A DNA stretch of 10,042 nt, taken from NCBI GenBank assembly GCA_002812745.2, contig NCSJ02000663.1, positions 1 to 10,042 on the forward strand, given 5' to 3'. Source of the DNA: Scytalidium lignicola (taxonomy: Eukaryota; Ascomycota; Leotiomycetes). Below, in pieces: positions 1 to 9,052 of this stretch (positions are counted from its first letter, which is position 1; each line of letters starts with the position of its first letter). The position numbers were made by a program, and so were the translations under genes. The notes under the pieces were generated by a model. The model was not told where the DNA came from, did no database searches, and worked only from the letters and a program-made list of their open reading frames with translations.

Positions 1-900
1 TGTAAATAAAATATATTATATAAAACTTAATTTCATTTAATTATTTTTTAAAGTATATAAAAGAACAATATTATTTACAATCTATACAATATACTATAAG
101 AGAAGTTAATAGGTTAGAAGTTATAGAAGAGAAAATATATATTAATACTTATAGTATAAACAATATAAGTAGCTTTATAAACTATNAAAAGNAAAAATCA
201 CTAAGTAAGAGTAAAGAGCATAACTGTACAATAATCTATATACTTTTACTGAAAAACAAATAATAATCATACAAGAACTATATAGTTATTATGTTATAAT
301 ACATATAATAGAACATTGATTATAATATAGTTTTGTTTACAAAGTATAAATGTAATCGAAGGACATGATTAAAGGATATAATAACTTATAACTAATCAAA
401 TTACTCAAAACACATTTTCAGATTTAATTATAATCTGATTTNAAAAAGCATCTTATATAAGTGATCTACAATGTTTTCAATATTATATAAACTATTATAA
501 TCTTACTTATAGATACTTTAAGCAAAAATGGTAAGAATATCACATAATAAGAGTTTTGAGAAATGATAAAAAAAACTATGAAAATACAGATCACTAAAGA
601 ATGTATAACATTTTCTATATGAAGATTCATTTTACTATCACTTAATACTTTATAACCGAATACAGCTATTTCTCTATGTTATGAATATATATGCTGACTT
701 TTCTTATACTATTTGCNTTTATTTTGCAGTAAATTCCAGTAATCCGACCGACTAAGATATATGTTATGTATAGCTTATAAATGTAACACGATCAACAAAA
801 GAAGTGATCTATATAAGACAGCTAGAAATTATCTACACCAAAATTCGGAATATTTTAACTAGATTTAAAAGTAAATATATTGTTAAAATAGTTATTTATA
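1..900. other. AT-rich stretch with no recognisable gene
   Basis: I see no gene I can defend here. One plus-strand frame is open from 24 to 263 (79 codons) but lacks a recognisable motif, and a run of that length is expected by chance in 10 kb of such AT-rich DNA. A second plus-strand frame is fairly open at about 427-640 and has a faint resemblance to the tail of pogo/Fot1-type transposases, too weak to call. Several CpGs survive (for example near 356, 656, 746, 788 and 845), so this part is less CpG-depleted than the region beyond 3100. Confidence 0.5.
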
Positions 901-949
901 TATTATAACCATCATTCCATTAAAACTTAAGGCTTTCATACAATCCTTC

Positions 950-2100
950 TATTATCACCATAGCTCCTTAAGCTCCTAAATCTAGTAGTAATTCTATCCT
1001 CTTCTTTGTTTTAACGTATGTTACTCTTCCTAACATTGGTTTTGCTTTTTTTTGTGTTTTCTACTCTTTGCCTAACAATTTCAAAAGCATCTTTCAATTC
1101 TCCAGTGTTTTGCAATACCTCAGTTACAAAGATTATAACATTTATAATCGTTTAATGTTCTACTCAAGCTATAGTATAACNTTTTTAGAGTTTTGCATAC
1201 AATAACAAGAACTTTAATAATTAAGTCTGTTTGTACAAGCTCGACTATTAAAGAGTTAAAAAAGAAGGAAAGAATAACATTTAAAGTTTTGCTCATTTTC
1301 GATTCGATAATTTCTGTTACAACAGAGAGAACATTTAGAATAAAGCTAGAACTAGCTAAACTATAGTCTAATTCTTTAAGTAATTCTATTAGTAAAAGAG
1401 TTAAACACTTCTTTTATAACAAAATCTAAAGTCTTATTAAATGCTTTAGATTTAAATGTTTTTCTATAGTTGCCATTGCTTATAATAATGTTTTACCATA
1501 TAAGATTAAACTTTATATTAATTATGTAATTACAAGTGGTTCGTAAAGCTTGTTCTAATTTTTCAGAGTTAATTAAAAACAGTTAAATAATTAGCATAAA
1601 TTTTCNAAAAAAAAAAGAAGTTTACTATTTACTCTCATATCCTAAAGTAGCCTGTTTTTCGCGAATTCGAGCTTTGTACATGCCTTTTTACAATGTATAC
1701 TATAGTAAATTAATATAAAAGACTAAATCAACGAATTGACTATTATACAACACATTTCTACACTTGTTTTTTATGTTATTTACGTACAAAATGCTTAAAT
1801 CGATATACTACTTAAAAAGCTTGTTGTTTAACATTTAAACTATATGCTAAACAATGTACAAAGAAGGTTTTAAAGCCTTTAAAGCCTTTAAAGCTTTTTA
1901 CATCTTGAATACATTTAATTTTAAAGATTACTCTTGCTTTATTACCTTATATAATTGTCAAACCTTCAACAATTGGTTTTAACTCTCTTATAACTGTTAA
2001 ACTATTAAGAAATACCTTCTTTTCTCTGCTTAATTCAACAGATATACTATTAAAACAACTTTATAATCTTGAATTTAGAATAAAAGTATTTTTCAAGGAT
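950..2100 (-). pseudogene. Decayed LINE ORF1-like frame with zinc-knuckle motifs (Tad-like)
   Basis: Read on the minus strand, one frame stays open for about 85 codons (roughly 1400 to 1140) and runs into cysteine and histidine clusters at 1138-1033. It reads CYNLCN, a stop, GIAKHW, then RC, NC and KH spaced like the tandem CCHC knuckles of fungal LINE ORF1 proteins (typical pattern CxxCxxxGHIAKxC...RCxxC...H....C). Just before the knuckles is NSLIVEL, similar to the SLVIEL stretch of that family. Another minus frame at about 2070-1740 is also largely open (LSREKKVFLNSL and following), so the trace spans about 380 codons with frameshifts and stops. In Tad-clade LINEs ORF1 binds the element RNA. 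No endonuclease/RT ORF2 is recognisable downstream (positions below 900), so the copy would be truncated. An alternative is an LTR-element gag-protease, because a different frame at 960-1000 reads LLLDLGA. Spacing inside the knuckles is imperfect (CxxxC instead of CxxC), hence moderate confidence. Confidence 0.42.
1871..1898. repeat. Short tandem repeat, 9-10 bp unit, three copies
   Basis: Three adjacent near-copies of AAAGCCTTT lie in tandem, the third decayed to AAGCTTTT. The unit is itself nearly palindromic. In the minus-strand frame it encodes repeated Gly-Phe-Lys triplets. Confidence 0.7.
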
Positions 2101-3464
2101 TTGATAGTTTTATTTGAAAAGTCTTTTAAAGATATAAATGCAGATAATCACTTGAATTTCACTAATATTATAAAGTAAGCTAAAATAAGAGTTATTAAAA
2201 TTATAAAGTAAAAGAATATTCAAAGGCCTCTTTAAGGTAAAGACTGATTAAAATGTTATTTTAATAATATTTTCAAGCTTACTAAGTATAATATAATATC
2301 TAATATCAAGTAGAAAAAGCTTAAAACTCTTTTAAGGAATTAGTTTATTAAAAAAGAGAATACTCTTTGAATTAAGGTTTAATATACTGTTAACTCTAAT
2401 TTATACAACAAACTTATACTTTTTTCAATTATAAAGTTAGCTTTACTAGNAAAAACCACCTTTAAAACGAATTTTTCAAGCTTTAACAAAGAATAAATTC
2501 GAAAACAAAGTTATAACTTTTATAATTAAATGATTATAAAGTATAACTAAGATTTAAATTAAAGAATTAAACTAAATAATCAAAGATTAATTTATATATA
2601 AAATTGTATATATATTATTTAAGTACTATTATTATAAAGTTCTAACTTGTATTAATCGATTCAAAATCTATTAAGATAAAATGATAAATGATAAAAGAAT
2701 TAAGTATACTCTGATTTCGATGATAATAGTAAAAGTATAAGTAAATAAGATTAAAAAGAATAAATTAATATTAAAAGCTTGATCTTCGAAGATAATTTGT
2801 ATAATTAGAGAAAATAAGAATCAATATTTTACTTTATAGTNAAAAGAAAGAAAAAATAAAGTAATTAAAGTCTAAAAACATTTTATTAATATTATTATAT
2901 AATAATAATATTATCTTCAATGTAAAAACCTTAACTTCTTCAAATTAACTAACAAGTTAAAGTTAAACCAGCTTATTTAATAAAAAATTAATTTGTTTAT
3001 CAAACTTTATTCAACTTAATTATAAAAATAAAGGTTTAATTTTATCATTTACTGAATATATACATAAATACTTTTCTTTACATTAAAAAAGTAACAAAAT
3101 CGAATTAGTATTTAAAATTCTACTAAACTAAGATATCTTTCTTATTCTATTTAATTAACTTAATGATAGTTAACTTAAATTACATAGTTTCTTATATAAA
3201 ACTGTTATAATTGTTTAAACACATATACTAAAGTAGNAAAAAGAAGTATAAGAATCACTTTAATTTATTAACCTTTACAGTAATTCTTATAGATTTAAAG
3301 GTTTAATAACTTTTATTATACATAGTAAAACTAATTAGATTTCTGTATTTTCAATTATTTAATAACTTGAATAATGAAAATGGTTATTTGCATTCTTAAC
3401 AACTTTATAACTACTTCTTCTTCTTACTTTATTGATTTTAATATAAAGTAAAGCTTTAAAATCA
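2101..3464. other. AT-rich stretch with no recognisable gene
   Basis: I recognise no protein, RNA gene or LTR boundary in this stretch. It is AT-rich with scattered CpGs up to about 3101, after which CpG nearly disappears. It may be the remains of the left-hand element or old unique DNA between transposons. Confidence 0.5.
2888..2912. repeat. AT-only near-palindrome
   Basis: A 25-base stretch made only of A and T (AATATTATTATAT followed by AATAATAATATT) reads almost the same on both strands and could form a hairpin or cruciform. Such sequences are common in AT-rich fungal DNA; no function is implied. Confidence 0.6.
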
Positions 3465-3731
3465 ACTTTAATATCTTGATAAGAAGTATTATAAACTGAG
3501 TTTAAAGTAAAGACAATGAATTATAATCAAGGAAGTAATAATATTAATAATCAAGCTTGTTCTATTCTTTAAACTAATTCTTGAAGAATCTAAATCATAA
3601 TAACTACTCAGGTTATCCTTATATACACTAAGTCTTGTATACTCTTAAAGTAAGCTTTTATCTTAATACTCTTGCTTATATGCTTAGTATATTACATACA
3701 TTTCTTAAGCTTTACAATTTAAGTTTTAACA
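3465..3731 (-). repeat. Presumed 3' LTR of the old chromovirus (left limit guessed)
   Basis: On the minus strand a TGTTAA start (3731 to 3726) directly follows a purine-rich stretch and a segment shared with the sequence next to the clear LTR at 9691-9957. This is where the 3' LTR of the old minus-strand element should start. Beyond the first dozen bases I could not align it convincingly with the right LTR, as expected after heavy mutation or if the families differ. The left limit is only an extrapolation from the 267-bp length of the right LTR. Confidence 0.3.
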
Positions 3732-3772
3732 TTATCCTCCCTTCTTAAGGCTCTTGTCCTTAAGAGTTATAA
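3732..3772 (-). other. Polypurine tract and pre-LTR segment of the old element
   Basis: On the minus strand the sequence ends in a purine-rich tract (AAGAAGGGAGGATAA) immediately before TGTTAA, the expected layout of the plus-strand priming site of an LTR element. The segment shares an exact 16-mer (GCTCTTGTCCTTAAGA on the plus strand, 3750-3765) with 9976-9991, followed in both places by a RTTATAA-type motif. The purine tract is shared with changes. This identifies it as the same kind of 3' end. Confidence 0.5.
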
Positions 3773-4328
3773 GCTTTTAATACTCCTTAACACCTCTTTT
3801 AAAATTTATAAATACAAAGATTATTCCTGAATCTTATATTTCTTTTAAATGTGAAGATCTTAAAATAATATCTTTGTTTAGTAACTTGATATTATAATAC
3901 CTTTAAAGTAGTATACTCCTTTAATATCCTTTTAAGATATTAATACACAAGTCTTTTATACTAATAACAAGTTTTATATATGTGTGTAAATATATCTTTA
4001 CTATCTTCTTTATATCTTTTAACTGTTAGCCTTTTTAATCCTCTTAAAGGGGTATAAGCCTTAAGTGAAGACTTAGTACTTTGTTAACTCTCTTTGTTGT
4101 TAATAATACAAAGTTAAACAAAGTAAATATAAAATACTTAAGCATAACAAACATAAAGTTATTCTTAACATTAAGCCTTTTGATTACAAACAAATATAAG
4201 TATTCTTTTAGTATAATAATCTTATAAAGTAATTCCTAGATCATTGTAGAATTAAATAAAGATTAATAAATATTTCAAAGTTTTTAAATAAGTAAAGTAT
4301 AATGTACAATTATCAGTGTTTTTAAAGG
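3773..4328. other. Spacer with no recognisable gene
   Basis: I see no protein motif in either strand of this part of the 3' spacer. It is AT-rich, lacks CpG, and contains several CTTAAG and AAGCTT-like remnants typical of RIP-mutated repeats. Confidence 0.5.
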
Positions 4329-4330
4329 TT

Positions 4331-4377
4331 TATATAAACTCTCTTTATTACTCCCTTTCTTCTCCTTTTCTCCTTTT
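4331..4377 (+). promoter_or_regulatory. Promoter-like TATA box with pyrimidine tract
   Basis: TATATAAA at 4331-4338 is followed by an uninterrupted 27-base pyrimidine run (4351-4377). A TATA box followed by a CT-rich tract is a common layout at fungal transcription starts and would suit the decayed plus-strand frame beginning near 4680. Read on the other strand, the same run is a 27-base purine tract and could instead be a polypurine priming tract of a minus-strand LTR element. I cannot decide between the two. Confidence 0.28.
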
Positions 4378-4679
4378 ATCACTTTATCCCTTGTCTTTAC
4401 AAAGGTAAGTTTTTCCCTTTTTTAATTCTTTGAAACTTGAAGTTAAACTTTAAGTAATATTGTATAAATACTTAGTTTATTATCTACTATTCTTTGCNTT
4501 TTGATTATAATTGTATAAGTACTGTATAAGTACTTTACTTTTCTCCTCTTTATCCTTTTACTCTTTAATATGTTAAAAGCACNTTTTATAATTTTTACTT
4601 GTTAAATCTTCTAACTTTCAAGTAAGTTTCTCTTATTTACCTTTATTAGCTTTTTGATTAACATATAATTAGTCTACTA

Positions 4680-5640
4680 TAACAAAGAAGTATAAGAAGC
4701 TCATATGTCCTTATTACTTATAATATAACAAGTCTTTATCTACTTAACTTAACCTTAATTACTTTACTTTACATAATAATGCTAAGTATGAAGAGTATAC
4801 TTATAAGTATAAGAAATGTAAAAAGATTCTTAAAAGATATTATTATTATATGAACAAGTTACTTTAGTTTGTTAACTAAGTAATAACAAGTAATACTATG
4901 ATTGTTGTTACCCTCTAAGTAATATAATAAGATTATACTAAACATGTTAAGAAAACACTTTACTAAGAGGTTAAGAAGAAGAAGATGAATAATGATAAGT
5001 TAAGTATAATTAACAAGATCTTGTAAAGTGTTAATGGTTACTTAAAAGCTTTAAACAATACAATTCAAAAAATAATAAGTCTTTTCTTCTTTTAAGTTAG
5101 TATATTACTAATACTTTGAAGGTTAATTTATTTGATAAAGATATATTCTCCTTAAAGAATACTAAGTTGGATAAGTCAAATAAGTTAGACAAGTTAAACA
5201 AGTTAAATAATGATAATAGTATTCTTGCTTCTTCTGTTCATTGTCTTACTAGTTTATGTTATCTAATAACATAATGAAGTAATACTCTTACTACTATTAA
5301 CATTATCCTTGTTGTTATACTCTTGACTGCTTATACTCATTACTTTACTTACTTTATTAATAAGTTTTCTAGATTGATAATACTTGTCTTAGTCTTAGTT
5401 TTTAGTATAATACTTTTTGTTAACCTTATACTTAACCTTCTTCTTACCTCTTTAAGATGTTATCTCTAGTTTAAGGATAATAGATTTACAACTTCCTTTA
5501 TTTAACTTAATAGCCTTATTAATAATAATAACAATAGAGGTAAAGATAATAATAGTGATAATAATAAAAGTGATGAAGAGAGTAATAACCCTTTATTAAA
5601 GAAAAGGAAGTATAAGTATAAGGGTAGTTATAAGCATTGA
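4680..5640 (+). pseudogene. Possible decayed plus-strand gene of unknown function
   Basis: I do not recognise a family. One plus frame from 4682 to about 5040 is lysine-rich and interrupted by about ten stops. After a frame change near 5040, the next frame reads from 5104 to a TGA at 5638-5640 with only four internal stops in 178 codons. The first part has an ICPYYL...NLNYFTLH segment resembling a C2H2- or BED-type zinc finger whose second Cys and first His became Tyr, followed by a YKKCKK pair. The later part has three tandem LDK/LNK repeats (5183-5209) and a tail rich in Asn, Asp and Ser that ends in lysines (KKRKYKYKGSYKH). It ends 2 bp from the stop of the minus-strand pol frame, so the two are convergent. 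Within 5230-5460 the opposite strand looks equally coding-like (Lys/Ser-rich), which weakens the call. It could be a gene captured by the retroelement, an antisense ORF of the family, or a nested transposon. Confidence 0.33.
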
Positions 5641-5642
5641 TA

Positions 5643-6110
5643 TTAAGTAGATAGCTTTTTACCTTCAAATACTTTTAATTCAACTTTTTTTCGTTTTTTA
5701 TCTCTTTTCCTTATAACTTTTAATTATATTAATTTTAAAGAGGTTATTTATTTTATAAGTAATTGTTTATATTACTTTTTATATTCTTTAAGTTTCTTTA
5801 CAATGTTTTATAAGTGTTTTAATAACTCTTAAGTGTCTTTTGTTAATAAGAATTCTTTTTATCTTATAAGATATTGTTAAGTCTTATTCTTCTTAACTTC
5901 TTATTTATCCTCATTATTAATAACTTCCTCTTCTAAGAACTTTAACATTATACTAACTTTATAATAATATAGTTCAAGAAAGGATATATAAAAGACTAAA
6001 TATACTTTTATCTTAAAAGGTAATTTCAGTTTATATGTTAAGTTATTACTTATAATTTAGACTATCTTTAATAGTCTTAAATATTAATCTAATAACTTTT
6101 TGTTAAGTCT
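5643..6110 (-). pseudogene. Chromovirus pol C-terminus: GPY/F module and chromodomain
   Basis: The minus-strand frame after 6110 reads RLNKKLLD, stop, YLRLLKIV, stop, IISNNLTYKLKLP...VYLVFYISFLELY (to about 5966). This matches the GPY/F module of gypsy integrases (RPSKKLD..LGPFKIVEII...YKLxLP...HPVFHVSLLEPY) with P-to-L and H-to-Y changes. About 5910-5811 reads EVKKNKT, stop, QYLIR, stop, KEFLLTKDT, stop, ELLKHL, the chromodomain pattern (EVEEIL...YLVKWKGY...DTWEPLKHL); the invariant tryptophans are stops or lost. The frame then continues through a lysine-rich tail (KRDKKRKK) to a TAA at 5643-5645. In the living element this part bound methylated-histone chromatin and steered integration. Confidence 0.85.
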
Positions 6111-6116
6111 TTATTA

Positions 6117-7072
6117 TTATAAGTGCTTAAAGGTAAATCTATAATAAAGTCTATTAAAATCTTTGTTTATAATTGCTCTAGGTAAAGTAATAATATTAAA
6201 GTTCTGTATAATGTATATTGCTTTATCTTCATCCTCTAGTAGATAATATAAATACATACTTAACACTTTATATCTCTTTTTAAGCTTTATTAAAAATATT
6301 TTCACTAGATTAATTCTAATGTTTTTAATACTTTAAAATGCTTTACTATAAGGTTATTATGATTTATAATCAATATCTCTATTCTTATTACATTATTGTC
6401 TAGGACATATATTTTATCTTAATATTAAAGGAAACTTGTACAGTTTATTCTCTACAACTACTCTTTAGTTACNTTTTAACTTTTAATGCAAATCTAAAGT
6501 ATCTTCTTCAATGTTCTAGTTATCATGCTTTAAGGCTGTAGATTTTTCCTTATAGTCTCTTATATTATACTTTTGTTTTCTGACTTTTGTTAATTTTCTA
6601 TTCATGTTTATAATTTCTTCTTCAATGTCTTAATCATTAAGTTCTTCCTTTGATTATACTATTTTAATATAAGTTCTTTTGAAGTTTTACTCCTCATATC
6701 TTTATATAAGGCCTTTGTTCTTAAGGATTAACTTATCTTGAGAATTATTACTCTTATAATGTTAAGGTTTTCTCTTAACAACTTTAATAATTCTCTTCCT
6801 TTAAATTAACTACTAACATTATCCTTGAACAAAAACATTCCTTTATTGTAAATTGTGTATCAAGTTAGTTATTAACTTAGTAAGAGAATTATTTATTATT
6901 TTGAGTATACTTATCAAATAAGTATATACTTATAAGATAAAGTGTTTGTAATTACTAGTCTTAACAATAAACTTAAGCTTATTAATTACATTGTTTATTA
7001 TAACCTTATGATAATGTCTTACTAAATTTATAATTGCTTATATGTATACAAGCTTTGGTTAATGATTAAGCT
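6117..7072 (-). pseudogene. Chromovirus integrase, zinc-binding domain and catalytic core
   Basis: The zinc-binding part (7072-6958) reads LNH, stop, PKLVYI, stop, AIINLVRHYHKV...VINKLKFIVKT, matching the H...H...CxxC domain of gypsy integrases with Cys lost. In the core, LITNLIHNLQ (6875-6846) corresponds to SMDFITDLP, so the first catalytic Asp is Asn (codon 6864-6866). KNRDIDYKS (6386-6360) corresponds to SDRGPQFxS, so the second Asp is also Asn (6381-6383). The catalytic Glu of the GQTER segment appears as Lys near 6279-6281. The open frame 6305-6117, which starts at a GTG and has 62 codons, is the C-terminal core (YKVLSMYLYYLLEDEDKA matches NQVLEQYLRxYxxxxQDDW). It is a chance open stretch of a dead protein, not a small gene. 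The AEFAYNN-like part is followed almost at once by the GPY/F module, so roughly 60-90 codons are missing near 6110-6117. Confidence 0.88.
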
Positions 7073-7271
7073 TAAAGTGCTTAGCTTAAAAATTACCCTT
7101 TTAAGTATTATCTTCTTAAGCATCTTCTCTCTTTATAACATTATTAGCTAATATCTTAATTCTTTGTTAAGATATCTTCTTAACTTTAATGTAAAATATA
7201 TTTTACATCTTTTTCCTTAGTATTAACATCAAATCTCTTATAACTTTATTAGACTTAAGTTTATAGTTTGA

Positions 7272-7640
7272 TTATCTTAATAAACTATCAACAAAGTTAG
7301 TCTTATTTGCTTTATACTTTATCTTAAAGTTATATTCAATTAACTTTTTAAATCTAATATACTTACTTTCCATTTAATTTCTCCTTATTTATAAAGTATT
7401 TAAGATTGTTATAATTTATCTTAATGACTACTGTTAATAAAGTATAAGTTAAGTAATGTTTTTATTACTTTAATGCTTATATTATAACAAGTATTTTCTA
7501 GTCAAGAGTATTATATACTTGTTGTATAAAATCTAACTTCTTTAAGTAGAAGACAATAAGATGTTAGTTTGACTAATCTCCTTTAATAATCAGTTAGGAT
7601 AAAATAATATTTGTAGTAAATCTAAATGCATTTGTCTTTA
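7272..7640 (-). pseudogene. Chromovirus RNase H domain
   Basis: TNAF at 7635-7624, followed by NIILS, corresponds to the TDAS..A.G.VLSQ start of gypsy RNase H, with the catalytic Asp changed to Asn. HLIVFYLKKLDFIQQVYNTLD and KILVII, stop, ALK match the HPVAFYSRKL..AE.NYDI.DKELLAI..A segment, and INYNNLKYF matches TDHKNLTYF. The end, IEYNFKIKYKANKTNFVDSLLR before a stop at 7272, matches the SEYDFxIxYxPGKxNxxADALSR motif that closes the domain. It would have degraded the RNA strand during reverse transcription. One frame change is needed near 7380. Confidence 0.9.
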
Positions 7641-7799
7641 ACATTATAAGTAGTCTTAAGGTATAATGTATAAGAATAAACATTATAACAAAAGCCNTTT
7701 TTAAGCTTGTTGAACACTTGTAATACTAGTTTTTCAAGTTTGAATATATTAACTTTTTACCCCTTTTCTATTCTCTTTAAAAGATTTAATAAAAGAGTT

Positions 7800-8540
7800 A
7801 TTATTTTTGAATAATGTTTAATAAACCTTTTGTAAAAATTAGTAAATCCTAGAAAAACCTGAATATCTTTNAAAAAAAGTAAAGATTAGTTAATCTTGAA
7901 TAGTAATAATATAGTTCTTCTTTATTAACATATTGTCAAAAGATATAATATACCTTAAAAACTCTACTTCCTTATTGTGGAAATCATATTTAAATATATT
8001 TGTGTATAAATAATATTACCTTAAGTACTTAAGTTCTTGTTGAATATATTTTATATACTCCTCTTTGGTTTTAAAGAAGACTAGGATATTATCTAGATAA
8101 ATTATATAAATGACATTTACTAGTCTAATTAATACTTTATTAATGTATTATTAAAATGTCGTTAATACATTACATAATCTAAATAGTATTATATAATATT
8201 TGTAATGATTATACTATATACAAAAAGTTATCTTCTACTTATTACCTTCTTGAATCAAAATTCAATAATAAGTATCCTTGAGGTTAAGCTTAGTATATAT
8301 TATTACTTTCCCTAGTTAGTTTAGAGTTTTTAATATCAATGGTAAAGATGTTCAATCTTTGATAATAATCTTATTAAAGCTTTAATAGTTAACATAAAGT
8401 TAAAGCTTATTATTCTTCTTAAGGACAAATAATACTAGTATACTTATTAAGTTAGTAGATTACTAAATTTAACCCTTTTTTAATGAATTGTGAATATACT
8501 CCTTTAATGTCTTCATTTCCTTTTCTACTAGTAAATAAAC
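7800..8540 (-). pseudogene. Chromovirus reverse transcriptase
   Basis: The trace starts at 8540 with EMKTLKEYIHNSLKKG, the usual gypsy RT entry (..LxEYIxxxLxKGFI). A frame change precedes YVNY, stop, SFNKIIIKD (8396-8355), matching CVDYRxLNxITIKDRYPLP, then TSLPLIL...YTKLNLKDTYY matching the L(P)LI..KLDLR.AYH block. The catalytic box reads YLDN (8099-8088) instead of YLDD, followed by ILVFFKTKEEYIKYI and then FHNKEVEFLRYIIS. The thumb/connection segment [18 protein letters not shown] runs to about 7800. Both the second catalytic Asp-to-Asn change and the Trp and Gln codons turned to stops fit RIP. This is the best-preserved domain and fixes the family and strand of the element. Confidence 0.95.
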
Positions 8541-8861
8541 AAGTTTTTATAATAATATTATATTGTTAACAAGCTTGATAATATAATATAAGTTGTTAAT
8601 CTTAAGTATCTTAATTATCTCTTCCTTGTTAAATATATTTGTAAAGTCTTAGTATTACTTTAAGATTGTATTAACTTATTATTTTTTAAGTTTAAAGAGT
8701 TATTAATTTGTATTATCTTAATGTGTATATAATCTAGTATATACTTAAAGAAAGTTCTGAATAAAAGAATATCTTTCNTTTTTTCTTAATAATTTAACAA
8801 ACTACCTTACAAGGTAAATGATATAATTCTTAATCTTAAAGTAATACTTTTATTCTCCTTT
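8541..8861 (-). pseudogene. Linker between protease and reverse transcriptase
   Basis: This stretch belongs to pol by position, between the protease end and the RT entry. I recognise no conserved motif in it, which is normal for the poorly conserved protease-RT linker of gypsy elements. Confidence 0.5.
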
Positions 8862-9052
8862 TCACCATTATATATTCAAGTTTACACTATTAAGCTATAA
8901 GTATCTTAAGATAATAGTATATTCATTAACAACAATTAATATAAATTAATACTTAAGGATATAAGCTTTCTTGTTCATATTCTCAACTTTAATTAATATT
9001 GTATAAGATTTATAAACATAAATGTTAATTCTATTAACTATCCAGAGTTTTA
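8862..9052 (-). pseudogene. Chromovirus aspartic protease
   Basis: NSG encoded at 9049-9041, followed by a stop and LIEL, lies where the DSGA active site of retroviral-type aspartic proteases should be; GAC-to-AAC would give the Asp-to-Asn change. The C-terminal part, in another frame, reads NEYTIILRYL, stop, LNSVNLNI, stop, W (8924-8865). This matches the family's YDVILGMPWLxxxNPxIDW, with G-to-R and P-to-L changes. The domain would have cleaved the Gag-Pol precursor. Its position between the nucleocapsid knuckle and RT is the expected one. Confidence 0.68.

Noticed and set aside
24..263. Plus-strand frame open for 79 codons.
   Set aside because: No motif, no recognisable start, two Ns inside, and a run of this length is expected about once by chance across six frames of such AT-rich sequence.
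427..870. Plus-strand frame with faint likeness to the C-terminus of pogo/Fot1 transposases (SDLQCFQYYINYY, KLSTPK).
   Set aside because: Stop frequency over the whole frame is near random expectation and the expected LD residues after LQ are absent.
958..1000. Minus-strand LLLDLGA followed by a stop and GAMV, resembling a retroviral protease DSGA site.
   Set aside because: It is in a different frame from the adjacent knuckles, and the knuckle frame continues as a plausible LINE ORF1 C-terminus; kept only as the alternative reading.
3390..3400. TTGTTAAG on the minus strand as a possible LTR end matching TGTTAAGG.
   Set aside because: Wrong orientation relative to the element and no matching partner end; most likely chance in AT-rich DNA.
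6126..6165. In another minus frame, TKILIDFIIDLPLST looks like the SMDFITDLPxS catalytic Asp motif of integrase.
   Set aside because: The expected position of that motif is near 6860, where LITNLIHNLQ lies in the right order after the zinc-binding domain; the copy here lies right next to GPY/F and is out of order, so it is probably coincidence.
6117..6305. A 62-codon minus-strand open frame that could be annotated as a small hypothetical gene.
   Set aside because: Its residues align with the C-terminal core of gypsy integrase and it begins at a GTG inside that domain; it is a chance stop-free stretch of a dead pol gene.
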